A stretch of 64,000 bases of DNA from NCBI GenBank assembly GCA_033675545.1, contig JAWDGP010006299.1:199501-263500 (forward strand), read 5' to 3'. The position numbers and the translations under genes are program-made. Each line of letters opens with the position of its first letter. Within the stretch, counting starts at the first letter, position 1. Positions 1 to 11,435 of the stretch are shown piece after piece. A model generated the notes under the pieces. It did no database searches. It saw only the letters and a list, made by a program, of their open reading frames with translations, and was not told the DNA's origin. This DNA is from Elysia crispata. Its lineage: Eukaryota; Mollusca; Gastropoda; Plakobranchidae.

Positions 1-26
1 ATAGAGGTAGAGATAGATAAATAGAT

Positions 27-40
27 AGAGTGAGAGAGAG

Positions 41-106
<66 letters not shown>

Positions 107-759
107 CGCCTATGATAACATTTAGGGTCTACTCGTCCATTGATTCTTTCTTTTTTCTTGCCTCTCTTGTTGCAAGTTTATTTTATAAGAAGCCTATCTC
201 AACTTCTCTTATTTTCTTTTTGTGCTTGTCTATCTGTCCACCAGTTACTCCCCCTCACAGCTGAATTTACCATATTTTTTTATCCCTTTATAGAATGTTC
301 GTTGCAAATTACGCAATGTCAACAGGTCTTTGCTCCTAGTAGTGAATATTGTGGGTAAGTATTGAAATTATAACAATCCCATAAATTAGAATATTTCGAA
401 TCATTTCAAACTTTTGATTATTGGGGAAAAGGTTGGAGGGATGGGGGGGGGGGGGGGTGGGCAGGAAGAAGGAGGCAGCAGAAGAGGAATGGAGATTATT
501 GCTTGAATGAGCAATAGATTTTAGAAGCATAGTTCATTATGAGCGAGTGTGTGTGTGTGTGGGGGGGGGGGGGTACATTCAACGAAATGCCTTGTGAGGT
601 TTTGTTTTCTTTCTTTTCTTTGTTTTTAGCTTGTGAATAAAGCCGGAACTTATTGGTATATGGTACATTTTTATAGGCAGTGGTGGGCTGTTTCAATTTC
701 ATATAACTTTATTTTTTATAGGGTGGGGATGAGAGAAAGAGAGAGAGTGAGAGAGAGAT

Positions 760-819
<60 letters not shown>
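27..819. repeat. Two (GA)n tracts sharing similar 3' flanks
   Basis: GA tracts at about 30-104 and 731-819. Each is followed by a related sequence: CTCGCCTATGATAACATTTA... after the first and CCCGCCTAAGATAACTTTCA... after the second, both continuing into GTCTACTC. They are in introns of the cysteine-rich gene or its immediate surroundings. Confidence 0.75.
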
Positions 820-822
<3 letters not shown>

Positions 823-1174
823 GCCTAAGATAACTTTCACAGTCTACTCATCTAATCTAGGTATCTGTGTATAGAAGGAAGATGAAGATCTGTGCTCTTA
901 TCCGTTTGGTTTGTAAAATCATTTGCAACCATGATTGTAGCTTTATAGAGACATTTACATTCACTTTGTTTCGATGCTCCTTCCCTACCTCCGATTTGCT
1001 TATACCATGATCGTATCTCTGATATTTACATTACTTTTGATTCGATGCTCCTTCCTTAACTGTGATTTGCTCCAAACACTTGTTACACACATTCACCTAT
1101 TTTTTACATTTGTTTCACTAAATCATTATCACTTCTCCCATTAAAGTTTAAATAAACCTGGTTCACAGGGAAAG

Positions 1175-1226
<52 letters not shown>

Positions 1227-1266
1227 ACACACACACACAGAGACACAGAGAGAGAGAGAGAGAGAC

Positions 1267-1355
<89 letters not shown>

Positions 1356-3384
1356 GATAGACAGTATCTACTTAGGAATAACCTTCGTTAGAGAAGCCTT
1401 TTTTCTGGGTTTTTTGTTTCTGTTTTTGTTTTTGCTTTTTTTAACAAAGACTAAAACATCATTGTAGCTATTACTATCATTATAATTATCACCAATAGAA
1501 ACTTTTTCGCTTATCTGTGTTAATTAGGGGAAAAATCAAACATTCCAGACCCATTTTTCTCCTATCATCTTCATTTTAAACACCTTGAAGATGAATGGTG
1601 AAGTAAATAAGAAGATATAAATAACTGAATCATATTTGCAAAACGTTAAAAATTGAGAAATCGATCTTCAATGCCCTGAAAAACAATGACATTGAATTGT
1701 AATGGAAAATCGGTTCTCTCTAAAACTATTATAGCATTCAATATAATGGAGAACGCAGCCAGTGAATTGAACTAAACAGTTTCATATCGTTTTCTGTCAC
1801 AATTATACCATCGGCACTCTTGGCCAAAAGAAGGCTCCAAAATATTTTAAATTACTTTTATAGATACTACAAAAAGTGATAGAAATTTTCATTGAGTCTG
1901 ATAAGTATAATGGAAAAGAAAAGAAAATTTACTCATTAAAGCAACTTTGGAAATTTGTGAATAAATGATTATACGTTTGTATTTGTTTTTCGATGTGTTT
2001 TACTTTGCTTTCATAATAATGCTTTGACATATTTCGTGTGACTTTTTCCCTAGATTGATGATTGCGCTGAAATGATTTTAATAATTTTATTATTTGTTTC
2101 ATTAATTTCTAACCGCAGAGCAATAGAGAAATATCTGACCTGCATAAAACGAGTCTGCCCTATCACAAATTACCTACCAAATGTGGTAAGTATGTATAGG
2201 AGAGAAAGAGGGCTATGTCACCAATGGGTTCTGAACGACCAGAGAACAATAAATCATTATTCTTGGGGTTTTTTCTTTTTTTTTTTTATATCACATCACA
2301 TATCGCCCGATGCGAGGAGGACTGTCTTAAGTCGCTAAGGATTTTTAAAGCGCACGTTCTACTCTTATTATTAAGGATGATAAGCGTATTAATGTCTATT
2401 ACCAGTCAGCCAGTGTGGTCAACAGAACTTGGCATCATGTCAACTTTTCCCCTATCAGATAGGCTAAGATGAAACTTATCCCAATTCGCGACCCCCTCCC
2501 TTCTCCCCCCTCCCCCCCCCACACACACACACAAACACACACAACAACAATAATAATATCCCAATCCTACCTTTTTTCAATCTCGAAAAAGTCTACGAAA
2601 CTTGAAGACAACACCCTTCCCGCCCCCCCCCCTCCCCCTTTTTTTCCCCTCTCGCCCCCTCTTCCCCCCCCCACACACACACGCACACACATTTTTTTTC
2701 AAAAAAAAAAAGAAAGATCGCTGCTGAACTTTGATTTGTATTAAATTATGGAGTTATCGATATATTTTAGATACCATTGGCTGTTAATGAAAAGATTAAG
2801 TCACAAGTTATCGTACGCCACCTCATTTTGATTGTAGTGTCAATCATAAAATCAAAGCTACATAAATTTTTGTTTCGCATCCTGTAATAAGGTTACATTG
2901 TACTAATATACGCGTAAATAGCTAAAAAAATAAAGCATGATAGACATAAGAAACGTCAAACAAAACAGCAAATTGTGTCTGACAAACATTTTGCAAACTG
3001 AACTGAATACACAAATGTTACGCGCTAAGTAAAGATTTTTAAAAGTGTCTTTAAAAAAATTTCACCCGATTGTAACATTTTGTCATCTTCCACTGATTTC
3101 AATTTTTCATTGGTTCCGCAGTGCAGATTCCGTATTTTTAATGAAAATGTTGTCTTTTGTACTACATTGTACAGGTCAATGACTTAATCATGACTTATTA
3201 ATTTATGTTGATCAACTAAAAACTTACTCTAAACATGATTGTGAAGCCTTATCCTTTTAAATTTTCAGGCGTGCGCCGAAACAGAAAACAGTGTGCAAGT
3301 GAAGTGCGGTAAGATTTCCCAAATCATATATTAAGTACATTTTCTTTTCAAGAAGTGCAGAGTATAAATAATAATAACAATAAA

Positions 3385-3446
<62 letters not shown>

Positions 3447-4157
3447 GAAGCAATCGTTCATTTAAACATAGATGCACCCACATCTGTATAATTATAACAT
3501 AACCATATTTGACAGGTTATATTCCTTCCAATTGTGGCACGCAATTTTCAGTATCGCCGGAATAATGAAGCTTTAAATTTTGTAAAACATCAGACTTCGG
3601 ATGTCCAAAGTTTGAGAACGCGTCAGGTTTACAAAAACTGTTCGTTTTTTCTATTTGGTTTGTTTCGACCTCATGTTGGACCTACATCTAAACTTTACAG
3701 AGTTCATGATAGATTTAAGCCTAAAATAATACTTTTGAAACATCCAATTATGGAAGATTACAAATTAAAAAGAAAACATTTTAATTTTTTTTTTTGTAAA
3801 TCATCTTTGTTTTTTGTTTTTTGTTTTGTTTCTTATAAAACCGTTTATTTAATATTTGCCGCAGTAGTCAATTTTAAAATGATAGAAATACATGACATTT
3901 TTCCACCGTAAATCAATCATTATATTGATCTCAGTGCGATTTATTAGATTTACCATTTCTATTGCTATTTGTGGACTACGCATCTATATATTCACAAGAA
4001 AAAGAAGTAAAACCTGTATTATCTATGAAAGTGGCCGACCTTTTATACAAAAATAACATTATTTTTGCGGAATATACTTTATTGTGTTTGTGTAAAACAA
4101 AATAGAAATGCTTAATACATTGTAGAAATTGTGTTTAGTTGTTTTGATTTCTTTGTT

Positions 4158-4191
<34 letters not shown>

Positions 4192-4621
4192 TTATTTCTT
4201 CCAGCTTTCATTTTGTATGAGGAAGCATTGTATTGATGTTGGATATACATACGAGTCTATGTTTTTCAATATCAAACAATGCGTGTAAAAAAAAAAAAAT
4301 TAACAAATTTAGATTAACATTAAAAATCATGTATAAAACTTTTTTTTTCTTTTATGAATGCTGCGAAATTTTATTTTTCCGTAAACAAACCGAATTGTCT
4401 TTATTAAGACTTAGATGTTTACTTCACTGTTTTCTTAAATAGAACAAATGATTAAGGAATGACTTAAAGTTTGTATGTGCGTTTTGATATTCTCTTGTTT
4501 TCTCCCACAATTTCTATCAGATTTGTGCAATGGCCAAACCTCTCTCCAAAAGAGTGGACTGACTGCATCAGTTGTCATCATCGCTTCGATCATCATCCGC
4601 TTCTTTTTCGCGGATCTCTAG
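294..4621 (+). CDS. Cysteine-rich, probably secreted or membrane-anchored small protein (partial, spliced)
   Basis: This gene is reconstructed from splice signals, because each exon is too short to show as a large open frame. Exons are 294-354, 2119-2185, 3269-3308 and 4521-4621. Each has AG before it, the first three are followed by GTAAG, and codon phases match at every junction (phase 2, 0, 1). The joined reading contains eight cysteines spaced C-x6-C-x10-C-x8-C-x4-C-x10-C-x10-C-x2-C. It includes the pieces CSLQITQC, SSEYCG, TCIKRVC and KCDLCNG, and ends in a hydrophobic tail (SVVIIASIIIRFFF) before TAG at 4619-4621. That tail suggests a GPI-anchor signal or a C-terminal membrane helix. 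Exon 1 here enters in phase 1, so the exon with the start codon and signal peptide must lie outside the window. I do not recognise the family. The pattern of paired cysteines plus a hydrophobic tail is typical of small extracellular disulfide-rich domains. Function is unknown. Confidence 0.62.
1171..1351. repeat. Compound (GA)n/(CA)n microsatellite
   Basis: GA tract, then ACACAC, GACAGAGA mixtures, and a second long GA tract. It lies in an intron of the cysteine-rich gene (355-2118). Confidence 0.9.
3391..3442. repeat. (TA)n microsatellite
   Basis: About 26 TA units between the exons at 3269-3308 and 3516 or 4521. Confidence 0.9.
3516..3565 (+). CDS. Alternative last exon of the cysteine-rich gene (candidate)
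   Basis: An AG acceptor (gacag) precedes 3516, and the frame fits phase 1 from the exon ending at 3308. Read this way it gives a short tail, GYIPSNCGTQFSVSPE, with a TAA at 3563-3565 and one further cysteine. This would make a soluble form without the hydrophobic tail encoded at 4521-4621. Its upstream polypyrimidine tract is poor compared with the strong one before 4521, so it may be a cryptic or minor site. Confidence 0.35.
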
Positions 4622-4847
4622 ATCTAACAAACAAGACAACTCCACATATCTTTTTTTATTTACAATTTTCTTTCGCTTACTTAGTTACTCTTTGCTTTCC
4701 GTGTGTATAATACTGTTTTGTTCTTCTTCTTTCTTTGTTTTTAGCTTTAAAAATTCAATGTACTTTATAATAATCTTCAATGATATTTTTGCATCATTAT
4801 CTGTATGGTAGAAGATGGATAAATTTAAGCTTCTTTAACAATTTCAA

Positions 4848-5070
4848 GAGGTGAGCTGTGGTCAAGTCGGAAGGGCGCTTGACCACCAATCCATCAGTCC
4901 CGAGTTCAAATCAGGGCCAAAAGGTTTTTCAGCTACCTTTGTCCACTAAGGTAGCTAAGTCTCCTTAAACACGGCGAATGTAAAGGCGGCGAGGAAAGCA
5001 ATGGCAAATTATCTCACAATGTCGTATGCCAAGAACAAGACACGCAGATGGAGTTCAGAACTCACTTTAC
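4848..5070 (+). mobile_element. tRNA-derived SINE with target-site duplication
   Basis: The head resembles a tRNA. An A box-like stretch lies at 4853-4870 (GAGCTGTGGTCAAGTCGG) and a B box-like stretch at 4902-4912 (GAGTTCAAATC). The body continues about 160 bp to an unrelated tail. It is flanked by a direct repeat: TTTAACAATTTCAA at 4834-4847 and TTTAACAAGTTCAA at 5071-5084, 13 of 14 identical. That is what LINE-mediated retroposition leaves. A related SINE-like sequence is present near 26.4 kb. Confidence 0.75.
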
Positions 5071-6100
5071 TTTAACAAGTTCAAACACAGCAAAAAGAAA
5101 GTCTTATCTGACTTTTTGATTCTCTCTCTGCAAGCTGATCGGTGTTTGTAGCCTTGAGCATTTTCCGCATTTACCGAAAAAGAAAAAATTAACCATGAAA
5201 GAAAAACATTTCTAATTTCCCTAACATTGACATCTCGTGCCTTTCCTAAAGGCCACTTTCCAAGCTTACATTCTGTGTTCTAGAGTCACTGTTACTATTT
5301 ATCGGTGGGTTGTGCATGGTCTTTCTAACTAGACTGATGTTATTAACAAAGAAGTACTTCATTCGTTAAAGGACGCAAAAAGTCTTGACACTTCTTTTAT
5401 ATACAGAAAAGCGTTAGAAACTTTTTTTGTACAGTAATTCTCAAAATTCTTTTGAGCTTTGCCTATATCCATGTTCTACAGTTTTACAATAAAAAAGATT
5501 TATCAATTTTTTTACTGTTTCGCAACTCGTTCTAAAAAGATGTCATAAAGTTTTGTTGAGAGATATTTTTTGCAATCTAAAAGAAGAATGCCCAGGAAGA
5601 TAATCATTAGGCTTGGAGTTTACTTTTTTCCGTATCTTTAAACCAAAGTTATCAAGCTCTGTTAGAAAGGGGCGGGGTTAGGATTTTCGATCTTGGAGCG
5701 AAAAAAAAAAAAAAGCAAATCATAAATTCGAGTTCTGTTTATTACTCTTCATTCCAAAATCCATAAAAGATTCTTAGATAATCACTTCGGTATGCACTAA
5801 TTGAAACAAAACCTCTGTTTAATTTTTCCATAAAGCTATTTTTTTTTTATTTGACTTTAATCAAATCTTATGATTATGTATTTTTTTTTAAGCTAAAGTT
5901 TGTATCCTTTTTGCTTTATTTCTAACTGCATTGCATAATTATCTCCAGTTGCTTACAATGTACTTTTGTAAATTTTAATCGCAATAATTCTGTGTAGATT
6001 ATAAATAAAAAAAAAATCATTCGAAATCGACATGCTTTGTTCGTTTTTCGTTTGAGGTGGGAGAGAGGGAGGTGTACTTGTTCGTTAATTTTTTCCAAAG

Positions 6101-6198
6101 CCCAACATTGCAATATCTTCGACTACCTTGAAGTTGATTCTAAAACAGAATGCAAGCTTTCTTTATGCGTGGGAAGAAGACAATCTTTGAACGAATTG
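6101..6198 (+). CDS. Possible exon of a second cysteine-rich gene (candidate)
   Basis: A T-rich stretch ending in AAAG precedes 6101 and GTAAAC follows 6198. In the open frame it reads HCNIFDYLEVDSKTECKLSLC and then ten more residues, giving C-x13-C-x4-C. The C-x4-C pair followed by about nine or ten residues and a phase-0 junction resembles exon 2119-2185 of the cysteine-rich gene upstream. It could be part of a tandem paralogue. I could not find its other exons, so this stays weak. Confidence 0.25.
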
Positions 6199-6498
6199 GT
6201 AAACTTAGCCAATTGGAGACGGTCATAATAATAAAACCTCATTGTAAATTTGTTGTCAGAGACACTGCTATATTTCAAAAGAATTGAGATGAGATAAAAG
6301 AAGATGGGCTTTATAAGTCCACAAGAAAAATATCTGTGAGATTGCCAGTATATCTCTGTAAAATAATTATGGTACTTAGTGAAAACGAGTAGGAAAAAGC
6401 CTCCCTCTCACATGCTGTAAGTCTGTGTGTCTGTCTGTTTGGCTCTTTCTCTTTCTTTCTTTTTTTCCTCTCTTTCCTTGTCTCTCTGTCTCTCTGTC

Positions 6499-6616
<118 letters not shown>

Positions 6617-7075
6617 AGTGTGTCAGGGATTGACATATCCAAACACTCCATGATCAAGTTTGTTGGAAAGATATCGGTAGCTAGACTCAAACTCAGTGTT
6701 ATGAGCAATACCTTCAGTGTGAGACTGACGCCGATGAGTTGATCAGATAAGGCCTCTGGCTCTTTTCTCGTGGTTATCGCCTTAGGAGACATAAATGTTC
6801 CAAGTACCTATCATACTTTGAAAGATGACTAAACCAATCAGCAGTGGCTCATGGTGATAATCTGCAACTGCAAACCAGTGGCCAAAAAATTCACAATCAT
6901 TGTTTATTTCTTCATAACTTTCTTATCCGTGAAGCTAGGAATTAAAAAAAAAAAAACCTGCAAAATTACCAGCTAACTTTGCAGATTCACAACAACAAAA
7001 AAATCAAAAGATACAGCCTAATTGTAGACCGCTTAAGAATTTTGAAAAATAAAACACATGTATACGCCGTGTTAC

Positions 7076-7126
7076 TTATCTACAACCGTCGCGTTTCCCG
7101 CGGGTAATTGTGTGAGTTGTAGATAA
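7076..7126. repeat. 11-bp perfect inverted repeat
   Basis: TTATCTACAAC (7076-7086) and GTTGTAGATAA (7116-7126) can form a hairpin with a 29-base, partly GC-rich loop. It is in otherwise featureless DNA and its function is not evident. Confidence 0.5.
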
Positions 7127-7634
7127 ACAACTGCCGCCCTGTGAAAACGTTCCAAAAAACGTTGTATATGAACCACTGTCGCTTTTCTCGGGTTGAGGAA
7201 ATAACTGTTCGATTAAATCGAGAAATAGGTCTATACGTTAATTTGCATTTAGTGAAACTGTTTTGTTTCTAGCTTCAAAGATCTCCATTCAATTTGCTAT
7301 CTTATTTTAGTTGTAAAAGCCATAAAAGAATACATAATAACCTTATCATAGAATAACAACGTAACACAATTTTCAGAGTGGTGGGCCCACAAAGACCAAG
7401 TTGTGACCTCTGTCTAAAAGACAATCGGAAGCAGAACGTCTTGTTGCAACGCCTAAGAATGGACTTACATTTAGCGTTATTGTGAAATTAAGGGGAAAAC
7501 ATTAAGCGACATCAAAGAGGAAAAACTAAAAACGATTCTGTATTATTGCAATAGATGTGTCGCATTCAGCTACTTTTGACAAGGATAAAATACGAAAAAA
7601 AAAGATTAAAAAAAAAACTTAGCAAGTTTCGACC

Positions 7635-7635
7635 T

Positions 7636-7685
<50 letters not shown>

Positions 7686-7708
7686 AACATCAACAACAAC
7701 AACAACAA
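7635..7708. repeat. (CAA)n microsatellite
   Basis: CAA/ACA repeat with one imperfect break (ATAACATCA). Confidence 0.9.
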
Positions 7709-8633
7709 ATATACAAATAGGCCTACTTGAGTGTGCTCTACAAAGCGCTTGAAAATAAATTGGAAATAAATAAATAAAATAAAGTAAAATAATAATCGAA
7801 AAAAAAAATCTCGCACTTGCTTTAAGAACTTTATCGTTTATTACCAAAACTAAAATCGGAAAATACATGTGTATCTAATCCTTGTCTGGGCTTTGTCTTA
7901 GGATAATGAAAAATGATAACTGAGAATACAGAGGACAAAGCAACATAATTTGAGAAAACATACAAGACATTCCAAACATTAAATCAGATACGTGAGATTT
8001 TTTTTCCTCTTCAAGTAATGTTCGCCAGTTAATGGAAGAAGCAAATTGTGACTTAATCAAGTTCATGAGAACTAAATTGAAGAAGAAAAGATACAAAATT
8101 ATATGTTTATCGTGGACTGAGATAACTGAAAGTATTTTGACCATAACATAATAACTCCACATAGTTGCATGCTCTATTATGTAAGAGACTTCGGTATTAT
8201 AATTTATAGTTTAACTTTTACCATCAAATTTCCTTTTTTTTGTAACACATATTTTATTCATTTTTCTAAGTCTCCTTATATTACAAAGCCTAGAGCCCCC
8301 GTGTGCTGTAATAATATCCTATCGGCATCGGTAATAAAGTTCATCGAAACTTGTAATAATTGTTGATGATCCTAAGACATTGCGATAGCTTTTTTTTTTT
8401 CAGCATCGTGTTTATCAAACTAATACACTTGTGTATTATTATGATATGGCTTCTCTGCAGCTGAGAAGTAAAAGATATGTAATACCGAAATGTAAGAAAA
8501 CAACATTGTCATTTATGTTATGCCAGTGAAATTTGGCACAGTAACCAATGAAAAAGTTCACCAGTAATAGAAAAAAAAGGTTATCAACCTCTGCCTTGAC
8601 ATTAATTTTGGCAAGAATGCAAACCAATAGATA

Positions 8634-8659
8634 GGGTAACCTGGGGCAGGTTGTAACAC
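8634..8659 (+). repeat. Left terminal inverted repeat of the pogo-like transposon
   Basis: GGGTAACCTGGGGCAGG followed by TTGTAACAC. It pairs with the reverse complement of 11631-11656, with mismatches at positions 7, 9, 13 and 16. Confidence 0.9.
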
Positions 8660-9001
8660 GGGGTAAGTTGTAACAGACATGGCTTGGGGCGAAAATTTAG
8701 TTCTACACCGCCAAAACTTATTGACCGAATGGTTTTAGCAACGAAGCTTCCCTCTCTGTATTTTGGCGGCCATTGCGTACGTTCGGAAAAAAGTTGTCTG
8801 CTGAACTCATTTTCAAGCACCGGTGAGTAATTTTATAGTTTCGACTAATATTTGTTCATGTACTAACAAATTGACTTAAACTTAACCCGTTTATAATTTT
8901 GTATGATTCTTTAAGCTTTTATCAATGGCATTCATAGGCATCTAGTCAGAAGGGTTGAATGGGAAGGGCATTTTACAATGAAAACAACAGGAACCATGGG
9001 T

Positions 9002-9059
9002 GGGGCAGGTTGTAACAGTACGCCGGGGGCACATTGTAACACTGTTACAACTTACCCCA
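9002..9059. repeat. Cluster of subterminal transposase-site-like motifs, left side
   Basis: Three copies of the terminal motif core lie close together: GGGGCAGGTTGTAACA (9002-9017), GGGGGCACATTGTAACAC (9025-9042), and an inverted copy TGTTACAACTTACCCCA (9043-9059). A further copy is at 8660-8675. The last two form a back-to-back inverted pair (GTAACACTGTTAC). They probably bind the transposase; this is inference from similarity to the inverted repeats. Confidence 0.7.
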
Positions 9060-9298
9060 GTTTAATTTATTCACATTTTTTGACGGTTGTAAGGGGGGAA
9101 GTGTATTGATCATTATTTTGATTAGAGAATACTGCAGAATGGCTTCTAAATTATGACTAAAACTAAGAATATGAAAGCACTATTTTGTAAACTAAACGCT
9201 TCCTTGTCGTTACTGTTATGGGATAGCTTTTTGTGACTGTAGGTTCTTGGCATATTTTCATTTTATGTTATCTTTTTATCTTTTACAGATTCGCAAAA

Positions 9299-11305
9299 AT
9301 GGTGAGGAATTATCAAAGAAAAACTGAGCGAGCTGAAGTGCCACAGGAATTGTACAATACAGCAATGCAGGAGGTAGACAGTGGCAAAACCATTAGACAA
9401 GCTGCAAAGGACCATGGGCTTTGTCATGTGAGTCTGCATCGGAGGTTAAAGAAGCGGGAGCAGGGAGAGGCACCTTGCATGGGTTACAGCAAACATGCAC
9501 AAGTTTTTAGCCAGCATCAGGAACAGGAACTTGCACGGTACGTGACCTGGTCTGCAGAACTACGCTACGGCCTGACACCTGTAGAAGTAAGGCAGCTTGC
9601 TTATCAGTGTGGGGAAAAGTTCGCTATCAGGATGCCCCCTTCATGGAGCGAGAACCGGCAAGCTGGAGAAGACTGGTTTTCTGGTTTTAGAGAGCGCTAC
9701 CAGTTCTCACTTCGAAAAGCTGAGAATACCAGCTTAGGGCGAGCTATCGGCTTTAACAAACCAGCTGTCGACCTTTTCTTTGACAACTTGGAAAACGTTT
9801 TGTCTAGGCAGAACTTCGGGCCTCATCAAATATACAATGTCGATGAGACAGGTATGTCAACAGTTCCGAAGTCATCAAGAGTGGTGGCAAAAACGGGAAC
9901 AAGGTCAGTAGGTCGAGTCGTGTCAGTCGAAAGGGGGACTCTGGTGACACTAGTCTGTGCCATAAATGCCATAGGGAATTCTGTGCCTCCTATGTTCATT
10001 TTCCCGAGGAAGACATACAGGGACCATTTTATCCGAGGAGGTCCACCTGGATCAATCGGAAGGGCAAAAGGATCCGGTTGGATCAAAGAGGAGGATTGGC
10101 AGAGCTATGTGGAACATTTCATCAAATTCACAAGACCCTCACAAGATTCTCCAATACTTCTAATTTTGGACAACCACGTGTCCCACTTGTCCATACCAGC
10201 CATCGACCTGTGCCGTGAACATAACATCACCCTCCTGTCACTTCCACCACATTGCTCACATAAGCTGCAGCCCCTAGACAGGGTGGTTTACGGCCCGCTA
10301 AAGACCTATGTCACCAGTCGATGCCACGCTTGGACCAGGGAGAACCCAGGGAAATCCCTGAGCATCTACGATATCCCTGGCATTGCTGGCAGTGAGCTTC
10401 CCCGAGCTACGACACAGGACAACTTGATTGAGTCTTTTCGGTGTACTGGAATATGGCCCATGAATCGGCACGTTTTTACAGACAGGGACTTCGCAGCCTC
10501 TTTGGTAACCGAGCGTCCGCTGATACCATCAGGCTCTTCATCAGATCCGAGTGGCCCACCTGCTGCCCCAGGACCGAGTGGCCTACCACCTTCTGCCCCA
10601 GGACCAAGTGGCCCACATGCTGCCCCAGGACCGAGTGGCCCACCACCTTCTGCCCCAGGTCCGAGTGGCCCACCACCTGCTGCCCCAGGACCGAGTGGCC
10701 CACCTGCTGACAAAGGTCCGAGTGGCCCACCTGCTGCCCCAGTTCCAAGTGGTCTGTCAACTGTCCCAGGTCCAAGTGGCCTGCCTAGTGCCCCAGGACC
10801 AAGTGGTCTGCCTGCTGGCCCATCAGCATCAACTCCTGCCACCCCGTCAAGATGTCCGACCAGCCAGGGCGCTTTCTCCCCAGAGCTGGTTATGCCCTTT
10901 CCTCAAGCAGTTAGGGCAGCTAATAATGGCAATGGTAACGACAGACGCAGGAGGAAAAGTGCCATCCTAACTGACAGTCCTGTCAAAAGACAGCTTGAAT
11001 TGAACAAGGCCAAGAAGCCCAGAACATCGAGAACGGCGAGGTCAACTAATACCGGGCAGCCAAAGAGTCATAAGCGTGTAGGAAAAGCACAGCCTAGGAA
11101 ACGACAAGCGTCACCAGTTTCCTCGTCTGACTCTGACGACGAAGAAGAGAACATCTGTTTGGTCTGCACCGAGCATTTTCATGACAGTCGTAGTGGAGAA
11201 AAATGGGTCCAGTGCTCTGGCTGTAACTTTTGGGCACATGAAGACTGCACAGACATCGGATCCAGGACTCTTCTTTACATATGTCAGAACTGTCTATCTG
11301 ATTAA
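9299..11305 (+). CDS. Pogo/Tigger-like DDE transposase with C-terminal PHD-like finger
   Basis: A 668-residue protein that would cut and paste the surrounding element in the nucleus. The N-terminus has a helix-turn-helix of the psq/CENP-B type (KTIRQAAKDHGLCHVSLHRRL, about residues 30-50). A second CENP-B-like DNA-binding helix bundle covers about 75-145. The catalytic DDE_1 domain follows, with acidic residues D182 (YNVDETG), D291 (LILDNHVSH) and D327 (HKLQPLD), a DD35D spacing. About 415-520 is a Pro/Gly/Ser-rich tandem repeat built on GPSGPP units. After a basic stretch, the last 50 residues form a C4HC3 PHD-like finger (CLVC, CSGC, HEDC, CQNC). I chose ATG 9299 because it follows a strong splice acceptor at 9288; an open frame extends back to 9233 but that part reads as intron. 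There are no stops or frameshifts. A domesticated host gene is an alternative, but the flanking inverted repeats favour a transposon. Confidence 0.93.
   Translation: MVRNYQRKTERAEVPQELYNTAMQEVDSGKTIRQAAKDHGLCHVSLHRRLKKREQGEAPCMGYSKHAQVFSQHQEQELARYVTWSAELRYGLTPVEVRQLAYQCGEKFAIRMPPSWSENRQAGEDWFSGFRERYQFSLRKAENTSLGRAIGFNKPAVDLFFDNLENVLSRQNFGPHQIYNVDETGMSTVPKSSRVVAKTGTRSVGRVVSVERGTLVTLVCAINAIGNSVPPMFIFPRKTYRDHFIRGGPPGSIGRAKGSGWIKEEDWQSYVEHFIKFTRPSQDSPILLILDNHVSHLSIPAIDLCREHNITLLSLPPHCSHKLQPLDRVVYGPLKTYVTSRCHAWTRENPGKSLSIYDIPGIAGSELPRATTQDNLIESFRCTGIWPMNRHVFTDRDFAASLVTERPLIPSGSSSDPSGPPAAPGPSGLPPSAPGPSGPHAAPGPSGPPPSAPGPSGPPPAAPGPSGPPADKGPSGPPAAPVPSGLSTVPGPSGLPSAPGPSGLPAGPSASTPATPSRCPTSQGAFSPELVMPFPQAVRAANNGNGNDRRRRKSAILTDSPVKRQLELNKAKKPRTSRTARSTNTGQPKSHKRVGKAQPRKRQASPVSSSDSDDEEENICLVCTEHFHDSRSGEKWVQCSGCNFWAHEDCTDIGSRTLLYICQNCLSD
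10546..10830 (+). repeat. Coding minisatellite inside the transposase
   Basis: Imperfect units of about 24-30 bp (core CCGAGTGGCCCACC plus TGCCCCAGGA variants) encode about ten GPSGPP-AAP repeats. This is a low-complexity linker between the catalytic core and the basic, PHD-bearing tail. Confidence 0.85.
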
Positions 11306-11435
11306 AAAAATATCCTTTCTAACCTTTCAATCAGTATAAATAAAATATTCCTTCCTTTCACACAAAAATGACATTTTGGCTTATTTTAATGTTACGTTTA
11401 ACTGTTACTATACTGTTTCAATGTGCCCCAGGGTC

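Noticed and set aside
3534..3911. 125-residue open frame
   Set aside because: Overlaps the candidate exon at 3516-3565 in another frame, lacks any domain, and has T-rich low-complexity composition.
7377..7485. Exon-like segment reading SCDLCLKDNRKQ after a TTTTCAG
   Set aside because: Resembles the CDLCNG end of the cysteine-rich gene, but its phase does not fit any exon found upstream and the similarity is too short.
10366..10842. 158-residue antisense frame rich in Gly-Pro-Leu
   Set aside because: Shadow of the repeat region of the transposase on the opposite strand.
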